Shown: positions 50,450 to 57,937 of the stretch, piece by piece
How the letters are laid out: the number at the start of each line of letters is the position of its first letter
Numbering within the stretch: the stretch's first letter is position 1
Source of the DNA: Lachnospiraceae bacterium UBA7205
GTDB taxonomy: Bacteria > Bacillota > Clostridia > Lachnospirales > Lachnospiraceae
Assembly (NCBI GenBank): GCA_002490665.1
Contig: DKUL01000042.1
Span: 21,955 to 85,954 of the forward strand
Direction of reading: 5' to 3'
Length of the DNA stretch: 64,000 nt
Made by a program: the position numbers and the translations under genes
The notes under the pieces: generated by a model
Told to the model about the DNA's origin: nothing
Seen by the model: only the letters and a program-made list of their open reading frames with translations
The model's database searches: none

Positions 50450-51133
50450 ATGATGCCACAAAATGTAAAAACATCAAATGCGAGAAATTATCAGAGAGAA
50501 CTTGATAAGATTCTGGAACAGGTAACAATGACACAGCGCCTTTTTCTGCACAGCTGCTGTGCACCATGCAGCAGTTATGTGCTTGAATATTTAAGGCGGT
50601 ATTTTGAAATTACAGTATTTTATTACAATCCGAATATTTCAGCGGATGAGGAATATCAAAAACGCGTGGCAGAACAAAAGCGGCTGATTGAAGCTTACAA
50701 TAAACTGCCTGACAGCGGTTATCCGATAGCTGTCATGGAGGGCGATTATGAGCCGAAGGCGTTTTACGCGATTGCAAAGGGACTGGAACAATGTCCGGAG
50801 GGCGGCGAGCGCTGTTTTGCCTGCTATGAGCTGCGCCTTCGGAAGACAGCAGAGCTTGCAAGACAGCTGGAGTATGATTATTTTACGACGACACTTACCA
50901 TCAGTCCGTTAAAAAATGCCGCAAAATTAAATGAAATCGGGGAGCGGTTATCCGAGGAATATCAGATAGCGTGGCTGCCCTCGGATTTCAAGAAGAAAAA
51001 CGGCTATAAGAGGTCCATTGAGCTGTCGGCGGAGTACGGACTGTACCGGCAGAATTACTGCGGCTGTGTGTATTCGAGGGAACAGCGGACAAGTAATCAA
51101 AAGGAACAGGGACAGATACGGAGGGAACTATGA
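50450..51133 (+). CDS. queH: Epoxyqueuosine reductase QueH
   Basis: This 227-aa protein of the QueH (DUF208) family reduces epoxyqueuosine to queuosine in tRNA. LHSCCAPCSSYVLEYL carries the paired cysteines. YYNPNI, the GERCFACYELRL cysteines and the C-terminal YCGCVYS provide the rest of the iron-sulfur and metal ligands. The frame opens at 50384, before and across the carAB terminator, so ATG 50450 (or 50453) is preferred; the choice is not certain. Its TGA overlaps the argS ATG (ATGA), so the two are co-translated. Confidence 0.9.
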   Translation: MMPQNVKTSNARNYQRELDKILEQVTMTQRLFLHSCCAPCSSYVLEYLRRYFEITVFYYNPNISADEEYQKRVAEQKRLIEAYNKLPDSGYPIAVMEGDYEPKAFYAIAKGLEQCPEGGERCFACYELRLRKTAELARQLEYDYFTTTLTISPLKNAAKLNEIGERLSEEYQIAWLPSDFKKKNGYKRSIELSAEYGLYRQNYCGCVYSREQRTSNQKEQGQIRREL

Positions 51134-52902
51134 AAAAAATTTTGGAAATGATTTCCGATGAGATGAAAAATGCATTTGAGCAGGCAGGGTACGATCGCGA
51201 GCTTGGCAAGGTGACGCTTTCGAACAGACCCGACCTGTGCGAATATCAGTGCAACGGCGCGATGGCAGGCGCAAAGCAGTATAAAAAGGCGCCTCTCATG
51301 ATAGCAAACGATGTTGCCGCAAAGCTTGCGGACAGCAGTGTTTTTGCAAAGGCAGAGGCAGTGGCGCCCGGATTTTTAAACCTTACACTGACGAATGAAT
51401 TTGTGGGCGAATATGTTAAAAATATGCGCGCAGCAGACAAATACGGACTGGAAGAAGACAAGACTGCTGAAACAATAGTGATTGACTATGGCGGACCGAA
51501 TATTGCAAAACCATTGCATATCGGACACCTTCGTTCGGCAATCATAGGTGAGAGCATAAAGCGTATTTTACGTTATATCGGGCACACCGTAATAGGAGAC
51601 GTGCATATGGGCGACTGGGGTCTGCAGATGGGCCTGGTTATCAATGAGCTTAAAATCAGAAATTCCGGGCTTGTATATTTTGACGAAAACTATACAGGAG
51701 AATATCCGTCAGAGCCGCCGTTTACTCTGGCGGAGCTTGAGGAGATTTATCCTTATGCAAGCAAGCGTTCAAAGGAAGATGAGGCGTACAAGGCGGACGC
51801 CATGGCATGCACATTTAAACTGCAAAGCGGAGTGAGGGGATACAGGGCGCTTTGGAATCACATTATAGAAGTTTCCGTAACTGATTTGAAGAAGAATTAT
51901 AAGCGTTTAAATGTTGAATTTGATTTGTGGAATGGCGAGTCGGCAGTACAGGATTTGATACCAGGTATGGTTGATAGTATGAAAAAGGGCGGTTATGCAC
52001 ATATCAGCGAGGGCGCATTAGTAGTAGATGTCAAAGAGGACACCGATACGAAGGAGGTTCCACCATGCATGATTTTGAAGTCGGATGGTGCGGCGCTTTA
52101 TAATACGACAGACCTTGCAACGATTATGATGCGTATGTCAGAATATAATCCTGATAAGATTATATACATGACAGATAAGCGCCAGGAGCTTTATTTTGAG
52201 CAGGTTTTCCGCTGTGCCAGAAAGACAAAGCTTGTAAGACCGGAGACAAAACTGGTGTATATTGGTTTTGGCACTATGAACGGCAGCGACGGAAAACCGT
52301 TCAAGACACGTGCCGGCGGTGTAATGCGTCTTGAAAGCCTTATTCAGGAAATCTATGATGAAATGTTAAGAAAGATTGCCGAAAACAGCGGGATAGAAGA
52401 CGACGAGGCAAGACAGACGGCAGAGACAGTCGCGCTTGCCGCATTGAAATACGGTGATTTGTCAAATCAGGCGAGCAAGGATTATATTTTTGATATTGAG
52501 AGGTTTACATCATCAGAGGGAGATACCGGACCATATATCCTCTATACCATCGTGCGCATCAAGTCAATCCTTGCGAAGTTTGTGGAAAACGGCGGTGATT
52601 TGGAAGCCGTGCGCATGGACATCAAGGCGCCTGTGAACGACAGCGAGAAACAGCTGATGATGGCGCTTGCCAAGTACAATGCAAGTATTGAAGCAGCGGC
52701 ACAGGAGTATGCGCCGCACAAAATCTGTGCTTATATTTATGACCTTGCGAATGCGTTTAACCATTTTTACCATGAAACAAAAATTCTTGCGGAGGAGGAC
52801 GCATCCAGAAAAGCAGGCTGGATTGCGCTCCTGGCACTCACAAGGGATGTGCTTGAGACTTCCATTGACCTGCTTGGATTCTCGGCGCCTGACAGAATGT
52901 AA
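51130..52902 (+). CDS. argS: Arginyl-tRNA synthetase
   Basis: This 590-aa class I synthetase has the ArgRS N-terminal domain. The HIGH element is in KPLHIGHLRSAIIGE, and GDVHMGDWGLQMG follows. The region equivalent to KMSKS is SDGKPFKTRAGG, typical of ArgRS forms lacking a true KMSKS lysine. The DALR anticodon-binding domain closes the protein. GGAGGG lies before the ATG, which overlaps the queH stop. A terminator follows at 52933-52959, just before the invertible segment. Confidence 0.97.
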   Translation: MKKILEMISDEMKNAFEQAGYDRELGKVTLSNRPDLCEYQCNGAMAGAKQYKKAPLMIANDVAAKLADSSVFAKAEAVAPGFLNLTLTNEFVGEYVKNMRAADKYGLEEDKTAETIVIDYGGPNIAKPLHIGHLRSAIIGESIKRILRYIGHTVIGDVHMGDWGLQMGLVINELKIRNSGLVYFDENYTGEYPSEPPFTLAELEEIYPYASKRSKEDEAYKADAMACTFKLQSGVRGYRALWNHIIEVSVTDLKKNYKRLNVEFDLWNGESAVQDLIPGMVDSMKKGGYAHISEGALVVDVKEDTDTKEVPPCMILKSDGAALYNTTDLATIMMRMSEYNPDKIIYMTDKRQELYFEQVFRCARKTKLVRPETKLVYIGFGTMNGSDGKPFKTRAGGVMRLESLIQEIYDEMLRKIAENSGIEDDEARQTAETVALAALKYGDLSNQASKDYIFDIERFTSSEGDTGPYILYTIVRIKSILAKFVENGGDLEAVRMDIKAPVNDSEKQLMMALAKYNASIEAAAQEYAPHKICAYIYDLANAFNHFYHETKILAEEDASRKAGWIALLALTRDVLETSIDLLGFSAPDRM

Positions 52903-52932
52903 AAAAGATGGGCGCTCCTATAAAGTTAAAAC

Positions 52933-52959
52933 AAAACCCGGTGAAAAAGCCGGGTTTTT
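52933..52959. terminator. Bidirectional terminator after argS
   Basis: AAAACCCGG, TGAAAAAG, CCGGG and TTTTT form the hairpin and tail; the reverse strand also ends in a T-rich tract. In the present orientation of the neighbouring invertible DNA it would also stop RNA started by the sigma-28 promoter at 53050-53077. Confidence 0.85.
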
Positions 52960-53003
52960 GCTTTCTTGATGTATAATATTGAAAAAAGGATAAAAAATAA
53001 GGA

Positions 53004-53030
53004 ATGCAACATTCTGCCCAGATTGTTGCA
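53004..53030 (+). repeat. Left 27-bp inverted repeat of the invertible segment
   Basis: Identical to the reverse complement of 53978-54004 across 27 bp. Locally it lies within a wider palindrome: arms AAGGAATGCAACA (52999-53011) and TGTTGCATTCCTT (53024-53036) around TTCTGCCCAGAT. Confidence 0.95.
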
Positions 53031-53049
53031 TTCCTTGCTTACATTTTAT

Positions 53050-53077
53050 ATATCGGTAGGGTGACTGTAAAACTTTA
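53050..53077 (-). promoter_or_regulatory. Sigma-28 (FliA/SigD) flagellar promoter inside the invertible segment
   Basis: On the minus strand TAAAGTTT begins at 53077, exactly the enterobacterial sigma-28 -35 consensus. After 12 nt comes ACCGATAT (53057-53050), matching GCCGATAA/T at all but the first or last base. The spacing is one base longer than the textbook 11. Transcription would run left, out through the left repeat. Confidence 0.78.
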
Positions 53078-53226
53078 GCCGTTTCTCTATTTTTTTTCAA
53101 AAAATTCTAAGTATGTTCTAATAGAAATTTCAGCATAAATTCACACAAAAAAGCCCTGGCTGGCAAAGAACAGGACAACAATAATATACAAATATAGATT
53201 TGGACGGTGGTATGCCATGTCTGGTT

Positions 53227-53826
53227 TCAGGCTGCACTGCCCTGATAGATATCACGAAAAACCTCATCCTTGTCATCCTGTTCGATGCACAGGTAGCGTT
53301 TGGTGACAGCAAAGGATGAATGGTTGAAAATAGCCATGAGCACGGCAGGCTCCCTTCCCTGTTTCCATGCATGGTAGCCGAAGGTCTTACGCAGGGAGTG
53401 GCAGCTGATGTGTTCTTCGATTCCGACTGCCCTGGCGGCATCCGTAATCATGCGATATGCCTGAAAACGGGAAAGCGGTGCATCTGTTTTTTTGGGACTT
53501 GGGAAGAGATAGGGATTTCCGCTTTGATACATCTTTGTTTTGACAAGCGATTTGCGGTATTTTGCAAGCACCGTCCTCGCCTCGTGGTTGAGCAGGATTC
53601 TGTTTTCTTTTCCTGTTTTTTGCTCCCTCACGACGATATGCTCCCTGACCGCGTCTTTCTGATATACGGCATCATAAGTCAGGTGCAGGATGTCGCTGAT
53701 GCGCAGGGCAGTGTTCAGACCAATGATTATGATGGTGTAGTTGCGCATGTTTTCCTCCGTGCTGCGGTAATAGTCCTTAAAGTTCTGCAATGTCTTTCTG
53801 TCTCTGATTGGCTGTGTTGTGCTCAT
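53227..53826 (-). CDS. Tyrosine recombinase (FimB/FimE-size DNA invertase)
   Basis: This 199-aa tyrosine recombinase consists of the catalytic domain only. The catalytic residues are all present: Arg42 (ALRISD), Lys70 (EQKTGK), His143 and Arg146 (HSLR), His169 (FNHSS) and nucleophile Tyr178 (KRYL). The size and lack of the N-terminal arm/core-binding domain match FimB and FimE, which flip a promoter by acting on short inverted repeats. The start ATG at 53826 is preceded by GGAAGGAA. It is the only gene inside the 1-kb segment bounded by the 27-bp inverted repeats. In the opposite orientation it would read toward csrA, with the sigma-28 promoter between. Its own promoter is not obvious; 53827-53977 holds a small TATATGG/CCATATA hairpin. 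Confidence 0.92.
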   Translation of the reverse strand: MSTTQPIRDRKTLQNFKDYYRSTEENMRNYTIIIIGLNTALRISDILHLTYDAVYQKDAVREHIVVREQKTGKENRILLNHEARTVLAKYRKSLVKTKMYQSGNPYLFPSPKKTDAPLSRFQAYRMITDAARAVGIEEHISCHSLRKTFGYHAWKQGREPAVLMAIFNHSSFAVTKRYLCIEQDDKDEVFRDIYQGSAA

Positions 53827-53977
53827 AGATTTTTTCCTTCCTTGATATCAAATGAAGAAGTCCTTTTCAACGTCCGTATATGGTTTCGTGCCATATATGA
53901 GATTACGCTGAGACGGAGCATTCTGCAATAAAAATAAGCTGCATGTTTCCTTTTTGCGTCAATGTGCATAAAGCGGG

Positions 53978-54004
53978 TGCAACAATCTGGGCAGAATGTT
54001 GCAT
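53978..54004 (-). repeat. Right 27-bp inverted repeat of the invertible segment
   Basis: Reverse complement of 53004-53030 without a mismatch. It ends 45 nt before the csrA ATG. The flanks outside the 27 bp differ from those of the left copy. Confidence 0.95.
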
Positions 54005-54049
54005 GGCAAGGCGGCACATAAAAATGTCATCAAACAAGGAGGTTTCAGC

Positions 54050-54247
54050 ATGCTTCGGTTATCAGTAAACAAGAACGAGTACCTGATGGTAGGGAAAGAT
54101 GTCAGGATTACATTCCTCGGCGGCAATGACAGGGCGCTCCGGCTCATGATAGACGCCCCGAAGGAAGTAAACGTGGCAAGGGGCAAGGCAATCGAAAAGC
54201 GGGCGGCAGAAAAAGAACCCGCAACCGAAAACGACTGCTTCTGTTAA
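54050..54247 (+). CDS. csrA: CsrA-family translational regulator (divergent)
   Basis: This 65-aa protein aligns along CsrA: MLRLSVNKNEYLMVGKDVRI, TFLGGNDRALRLMIDAPKEV, then NVARGKAIEKR. The hydrophobic strand pattern, Leu4, IDAPKEV and the RNA-contacting Arg44 are kept. Arg6-Arg7 of E. coli CsrA is Val-Asn here, so RNA affinity or target choice may differ. A C-terminal tail (EKEPATENDCFC) is added. CsrA in Firmicutes represses flagellin translation. The start is ATG 54050, with AAGGAGG upstream; the ATG at 53996 lies inside the recombination repeat and is rejected. No promoter is visible between the repeat and the gene, so expression appears to depend on the segment orientation. Confidence 0.82.
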   Translation: MLRLSVNKNEYLMVGKDVRITFLGGNDRALRLMIDAPKEVNVARGKAIEKRAAEKEPATENDCFC

Positions 54248-54592
54248 AAACGATAATAACCGCAGGCATCCGGCAACCGGCGCCAAAAGCCGTGAAGCCA
54301 GCGGCTGTTATAAAGAACGGCTCGGTAACCCACCGAACCGTCAAACAACAACTAAATATAGAAAAAGCAACTAAAGGCGGGCAACGGACTGCCCAGCACT
54401 CAAACGAGGAATAGATTATTTTAGCGGTACGCAGACAGGACATTGATATATTTATCCGGTGTCCTGTACCGGCTTGGGATATCTTCTCAGAGAAAATCTC
54501 CGATTTTCTCCTGAAACGAGACATAGATATTCTTAGCTGGTGTTTTGTACCAGCTTAGAATATCTTCTCGTTTTCTACACGGAGGTATATTT
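54248..54592 (+). promoter_or_regulatory. Long structured leader of the flagellin gene with CsrA-type sites and two matching 50-nt hairpin units
   Basis: No own promoter is evident. GGGCA-ACGGAC-TGCCC (54379-54394) presents GGA in a hexaloop, the classic CsrA target. TACACGGAGGT over the ribosome binding site (about 54576-54586) is a second match. Two 50-nt units, 54439-54488 and 54520-54569, share GATAT...ATATC and CCGGT/ACCGG versus CTGGT/ACCAG with a compensatory change. Between them GAGAAAATC-TCC-GATTTTCTC (54490-54510) forms another stem. The upstream third (54250-54345) has further GC-rich stems. Confidence 0.7.
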
Positions 54593-56458
54593 ATGGTAGT
54601 ACAACACAATCTTAGAGCGATGAATTCCAACAGAATGTTAGGCATTACAACAGGCGTATTGTCAAAATCAGCAGAGAAGTTATCTTCAGGCTACAAGGTA
54701 AACCGCGCGGCAGACGACGCAGCAGGACTTTCCATTTCCGAAAAGATGAGAAAGCAGATCCGGGGACTGACACAGGCTACAGCAAACGCTGAGGATGGCA
54801 TCAGTGCAGTACAGACAGCAGAAGGCGCCCTTACAGAAGTTCACGATATGTTACAGCGCATGAACGAGCTGGCAAACAAAGCGGCAAACGGTACAAATTC
54901 CGAATCAGACCGCCAGACAATCCAGGATGAGATTTCACAGCTGACAACTGAGATTGACCGTGTCGCAGAGACAACCAAGTTCAATGAGACATATCTGTTA
55001 AAGGGTGACGGCACAAAGGGCATAAAGACACTTGAGGCACATGATGCAGGACTCAAAGGAGCGCTTGAGACAGTCGGAAAGGGTAAGTCAAAGTTTACTG
55101 TGGATTCGCTCAAGGCGGGTGATACAGTAAAGATTGGCAGCACAGACTATAATATTGTCGGATCGACACGAACAAATGATTACGCAAATATGAAGACAGT
55201 AACCGCAAAAACAAATGATGTGATTGAACAGGATGGTGTAAAGTATACCCTGACTGCTGATGTAGCAGCAGGCGCTATGTCAGCTGCGGCAGGAATTGCC
55301 GTAAAAGATGCTGCTGGAAATGCGATAACATTGACAGTAAAAGCGGGTGCAATGCTGACAGATAAGAATACGGTAGGCGGTGGTACGGTTACGCTTGTAG
55401 GTGATGATACAAAAGATATGTCAAAAGCGACTTTAGCTGCTCCTACTTGGGCAGCAGGTGACAAGGTCGTTGACAAAAATGGTGTGGAATATACTTATGT
55501 GGATACTACAAAAAATGCATTTTTAAATGGTGTCAAGTATACTACCAGTGGATTATATAAAAGTTCAGGCAACACGGCAAGCGATACGGCATATACGGCT
55601 GTTGCGGGCGATACATATACAATTGCGGCAACGAAAAAGACAGGTTCTGTAGCGAATCAGGGGATTCAGACAGTGTCTGATATTCAGGATGCTATCAAAG
55701 CGTTGACAAATGGAAAGACAGTTGAATTTTATGACAGTGCAAATGCATCAGCAGAAAGCTTTACGGTGGGGGTTACAACAAAAGAGGATGGAACAGCGAT
55801 GACAGCTGATGATATTGCAGCGAGAGTGAAGGAAGGGCAGTATGTAAAGGTTGATGCAAATTATTATTACGCAATCCCTTCCGCATCCGATTCCAAGACA
55901 GACATTTCCTTAAAGACAGCCTACGAAAAGATGGCAAAGGAGCTGGAAGTAGCCAATAACATCGGCGCGGATTCAGATAAGCTTTCATCTGTTAAGAATA
56001 ATGGTGATGGCACCTTTGAAATCACACATGGCAAGGCGGAGATTGACAATTCCCTCACATTTGCGCTTCATGTAGGTGCAGATGCAGACATGACAAACAA
56101 GATCGGCGTGGAGATTAAGACAATGTCTTCCGCAGGACTCGGTGTCAAGAATCTCAACGTGGTTGACAACACTGGAAGTGCGGCAACCTATGCAATTGAT
56201 GCAATCTCAGACGCAGTTGCAACCGTATCCGCACAGCGTTCGCTCCTCGGTGCCGTACAGAATCGCTTAGAGCATACCATCAATAACCTGGATAACGTTG
56301 TGGAGAACACGACATCAGCAGAGTCTGCAATCCGTGACACGGATATGGCAACCGAGATGGTAAAATATTCGAATGCCAACATCCTTTCACAGGCAGGGCA
56401 GTCAATGCTCGCGCAGGCAAACCAGGGCAACCAGGGAGTATTAAGCCTTTTAGGATAA
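54593..56458 (+). CDS. Flagellin
   Basis: This 621-aa flagellin builds the flagellar filament. The N-terminal D0/D1 part (MVVQHNLRAMNSNRMLGITT; LSSGYKVNRAADDAAGLSIS) and the C-terminal part (LEHTINNLDNVVENTTSAESA; ANILSQAGQSMLAQANQ) are standard. About 330 central residues form the variable exposed domain, rich in Lys, Thr, Ala and Asp, with base use more AT-rich than its neighbours. The TLR5-contact stretch LQRMNELANKAANGTNSESD is preserved. The start ATG 54593 has GGAGG 7 nt upstream, itself within a CsrA-like site. It lies 345 nt after csrA with no promoter of its own in view, so it is likely transcribed with csrA from the invertible sigma-28 promoter. Confidence 0.97.
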   Translation: MVVQHNLRAMNSNRMLGITTGVLSKSAEKLSSGYKVNRAADDAAGLSISEKMRKQIRGLTQATANAEDGISAVQTAEGALTEVHDMLQRMNELANKAANGTNSESDRQTIQDEISQLTTEIDRVAETTKFNETYLLKGDGTKGIKTLEAHDAGLKGALETVGKGKSKFTVDSLKAGDTVKIGSTDYNIVGSTRTNDYANMKTVTAKTNDVIEQDGVKYTLTADVAAGAMSAAAGIAVKDAAGNAITLTVKAGAMLTDKNTVGGGTVTLVGDDTKDMSKATLAAPTWAAGDKVVDKNGVEYTYVDTTKNAFLNGVKYTTSGLYKSSGNTASDTAYTAVAGDTYTIAATKKTGSVANQGIQTVSDIQDAIKALTNGKTVEFYDSANASAESFTVGVTTKEDGTAMTADDIAARVKEGQYVKVDANYYYAIPSASDSKTDISLKTAYEKMAKELEVANNIGADSDKLSSVKNNGDGTFEITHGKAEIDNSLTFALHVGADADMTNKIGVEIKTMSSAGLGVKNLNVVDNTGSAATYAIDAISDAVATVSAQRSLLGAVQNRLEHTINNLDNVVENTTSAESAIRDTDMATEMVKYSNANILSQAGQSMLAQANQGNQGVLSLLG

Positions 56459-56526
56459 TAAAACGCTCTAAAACATCAGAGACAGGCGCAAACCCATTTG
56501 GGTGTGCCGTTTCTGCCATAAAACGC

Positions 56527-56556
56527 AAAAGCCGTCCGACAGGGCGGCTTTTGTCA
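56527..56556 (+). terminator. Terminator after flagellin
   Basis: AAAAGCCG (56527-56534) pairs with CGGCTTTT (56545-56552), and TTGTC follows. The gap from here to 56710 is AT-rich with no gene seen. Confidence 0.85.
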
Positions 56557-56710
56557 TGAAAACAGTTTGATAATCTATTACTGTTCATTCCGCTTCAGGA
56601 AAAAACATAAATTCATCCTTATATCAGAATTTTTATTCATTCTCTTAACATCACAATGAAAGTTGTTTATAATAGTAATATGGCAGAGATTAAAAAAAGA
56701 ACATATTTTC

Positions 56711-56739
56711 TTGACAAACATGTGTTTTTAAGATATACT
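56711..56739 (+). promoter_or_regulatory. Promoter of the Rpn-family gene
   Basis: A consensus TTGACA (56711-56716), a 17-nt spacer and TATACT (56734-56739) lie 32 nt before the start codon. Confidence 0.9.
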
Positions 56740-56770
56740 GATACAAACAAATGTTTTCAGGAGGATGTAA

Positions 56771-57787
56771 ATGACCGAAGAAAAAGCAATGCAGGAAAAA
56801 TGGGTACTATCAGAACAGAAAAACTATGATGAACTGACAATTACTGACAATTTTCTCTTTTGTAAAATAATGGAGAAGGATCCCAGTCTGTGCAGGGAGC
56901 TGCTTGAGATTATTCTGGGAGTGAAAATCAAAAAGGTAGTCTTTACAGGAAGGGAGGCGACCATAGGGGTTACGCCAAACGGAAAAAGTATTCGGCTCGA
57001 TGTGTATGTGGCAGATGATGCCGGGACAGTGTATGACCTGGAAATGCAGGTAACATCCTACAGCAATCTGCCAAAAAGGATGCGCTACTATCAGGGAATG
57101 ATAGACTTGAACCTGTTGGAAAAGGGGGTTGATTACAAGGAGCTTGGTAAAAGTTACATCATATTTATTTGCACTTTTGATTTTTTTAAGAAAGGACTCC
57201 CCATATATACGTTTACAAACCGGTGCAGTGAATGCCCGGAACTGGAGCTTGGGGATGATACCGTAAAGATTTTTGTGAATCCGTATGGGGATACGTCAAA
57301 GCTTACAGAAGACATGAAAGCTTTTTTGAGATATCTGAAAGGAACAATCACGGAAGACAATATGTTTATCCGAAAGGTGCATCAGGAAGTTTCAAAAGCC
57401 AGAGAGTGTGAGGAATGGAGGGTGGAATATATGACGTTGATGATGGAGTACCGGGAGCGGTATAATGAAGGTTTTCTTAGTGGACGCAGTGAGGGACAGA
57501 AAATTGGTCGAGAGGAAGGCCGTGAACAGGGTAGAGAGGAAGGTCGTGAACAGGGTAGAGAGGAAGGCCGTAAGGAAGGAATTGAACAGGGAATTGAACA
57601 GGGTATCGAACAGGGAATTGAACAGGGTATCGAACGCGGGATAGAACAGGGAATTCGGGTGTTTGTGTTAGACAAGATTGAAGAGAACATTCCGGCAGAC
57701 AAGGTGATTGAAAAATTGCAGAAAGGTTTTCAGATTTCCAGGGAAAAGGCACAGTTTTACTATGAGAAAGTGGCTTCTGGCAGATGA
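56771..57787 (+). CDS. Rpn-family recombination-promoting nuclease/putative transposase with repeat linker
   Basis: This 338-aa protein belongs to the Rpn/PDDEXK_2 group: LTITDNFLFCKIMEKDPSLCRELLEIIL at the N-terminus. The nuclease core is RLDVYVADDAGTVYDLEMQ, with the Asp and the E-x-Q pair, followed by LPKRMRYYQGMID and YIIFICTFD. Residues about 236-295 are tandem tetrapeptides, first GREEGREQ-type repeats then GIEQ repeats. These are encoded by near-identical 12-nt units at about 57505-57655. Many family members carry such hydrophilic repeats before a short C-terminal helical domain. GGAGG precedes the ATG, and a strong promoter and terminator make it a stand-alone gene. The family promotes recombination in E. 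coli, and small internally started forms may act as its inhibitors. Confidence 0.9.
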   Translation: MTEEKAMQEKWVLSEQKNYDELTITDNFLFCKIMEKDPSLCRELLEIILGVKIKKVVFTGREATIGVTPNGKSIRLDVYVADDAGTVYDLEMQVTSYSNLPKRMRYYQGMIDLNLLEKGVDYKELGKSYIIFICTFDFFKKGLPIYTFTNRCSECPELELGDDTVKIFVNPYGDTSKLTEDMKAFLRYLKGTITEDNMFIRKVHQEVSKARECEEWRVEYMTLMMEYRERYNEGFLSGRSEGQKIGREEGREQGREEGREQGREEGRKEGIEQGIEQGIEQGIEQGIERGIEQGIRVFVLDKIEENIPADKVIEKLQKGFQISREKAQFYYEKVASGR

Positions 57788-57802
57788 AATGGTATTTGCA
57801 AT

Positions 57803-57845
57803 AAAAATCCTGATATAAGTATGGAACGCTTATATCAGGATTTTT
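57803..57845. terminator. Bidirectional terminator between Rpn and GH5 genes
   Basis: The perfect 17-nt arms 57803-57819 and 57829-57845 begin with A5 and end with T5. A second inverted repeat, GCCCCATGC ... GCATGGGGC, follows before the GH5 stop codon. Confidence 0.93.
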
Positions 57846-57937
57846 ATGCCCAGCCCCATGCAGAGGAAGTATGCCGCAGAAGCGGCGCATGGGGCGCGCG
57901 GCGAGTAGTGAAGATAAATATTGATTTTTAGCGTGGT

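Larger units (their letters stand above)
53004..54004. mobile_element. Invertible DNA segment carrying its own recombinase and an outward sigma-28 promoter
   Basis: The segment is bounded by a perfect 27-bp inverted repeat (53004-53030 and 53978-54004) and contains one gene, a 199-aa tyrosine recombinase. Each end is a two-arm recombination-site design: TGCAACA and TGTTGCA around a 12-nt centre. A sigma-28 promoter near the left end points out of the segment, away from csrA and flagellin. Inversion would aim it at them. Nothing else is encoded. The layout is that of phase-variation switches such as fimS, but self-contained. Confidence 0.88.

Noticed and set aside
52999..53036. Left recombination repeat read as an ordinary terminator of argS
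   Set aside because: It lacks a T-run, a good terminator already lies at 52933-52959, and a perfect 27-bp copy in inverse orientation occurs at 53978-54004.
53227..53826. The recombinase as the integrase of an integrative element
   Set aside because: Flanking repeats are inverted, not direct, no cargo or tRNA attachment site is present, and the protein has only the catalytic domain as in DNA invertases.
53320..53931. 203-codon plus-strand frame opposite the recombinase gene
   Set aside because: The minus-strand frame has all six catalytic residues and a good ribosome binding site; the plus frame has no recognisable domain.
54250..54345. c-di-GMP (GEMM) riboswitch in the flagellin leader
   Set aside because: GC-rich stems and a CCAAAAGCC loop are suggestive, but the conserved GGCAAACC and GACGCAAAGCC segments and the receptor core are not matched.
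57505..57655. Tandem 12-nt repeats as a CRISPR array
   Set aside because: The units are contiguous without spacers, lie in frame in a coding sequence, and no cas gene is present.
57477..57890. Minus-strand frames with Cys/Ser/Pro repeats opposite the Rpn gene
   Set aside because: They mirror the 12-nt repeats of the real gene and have no start signal.
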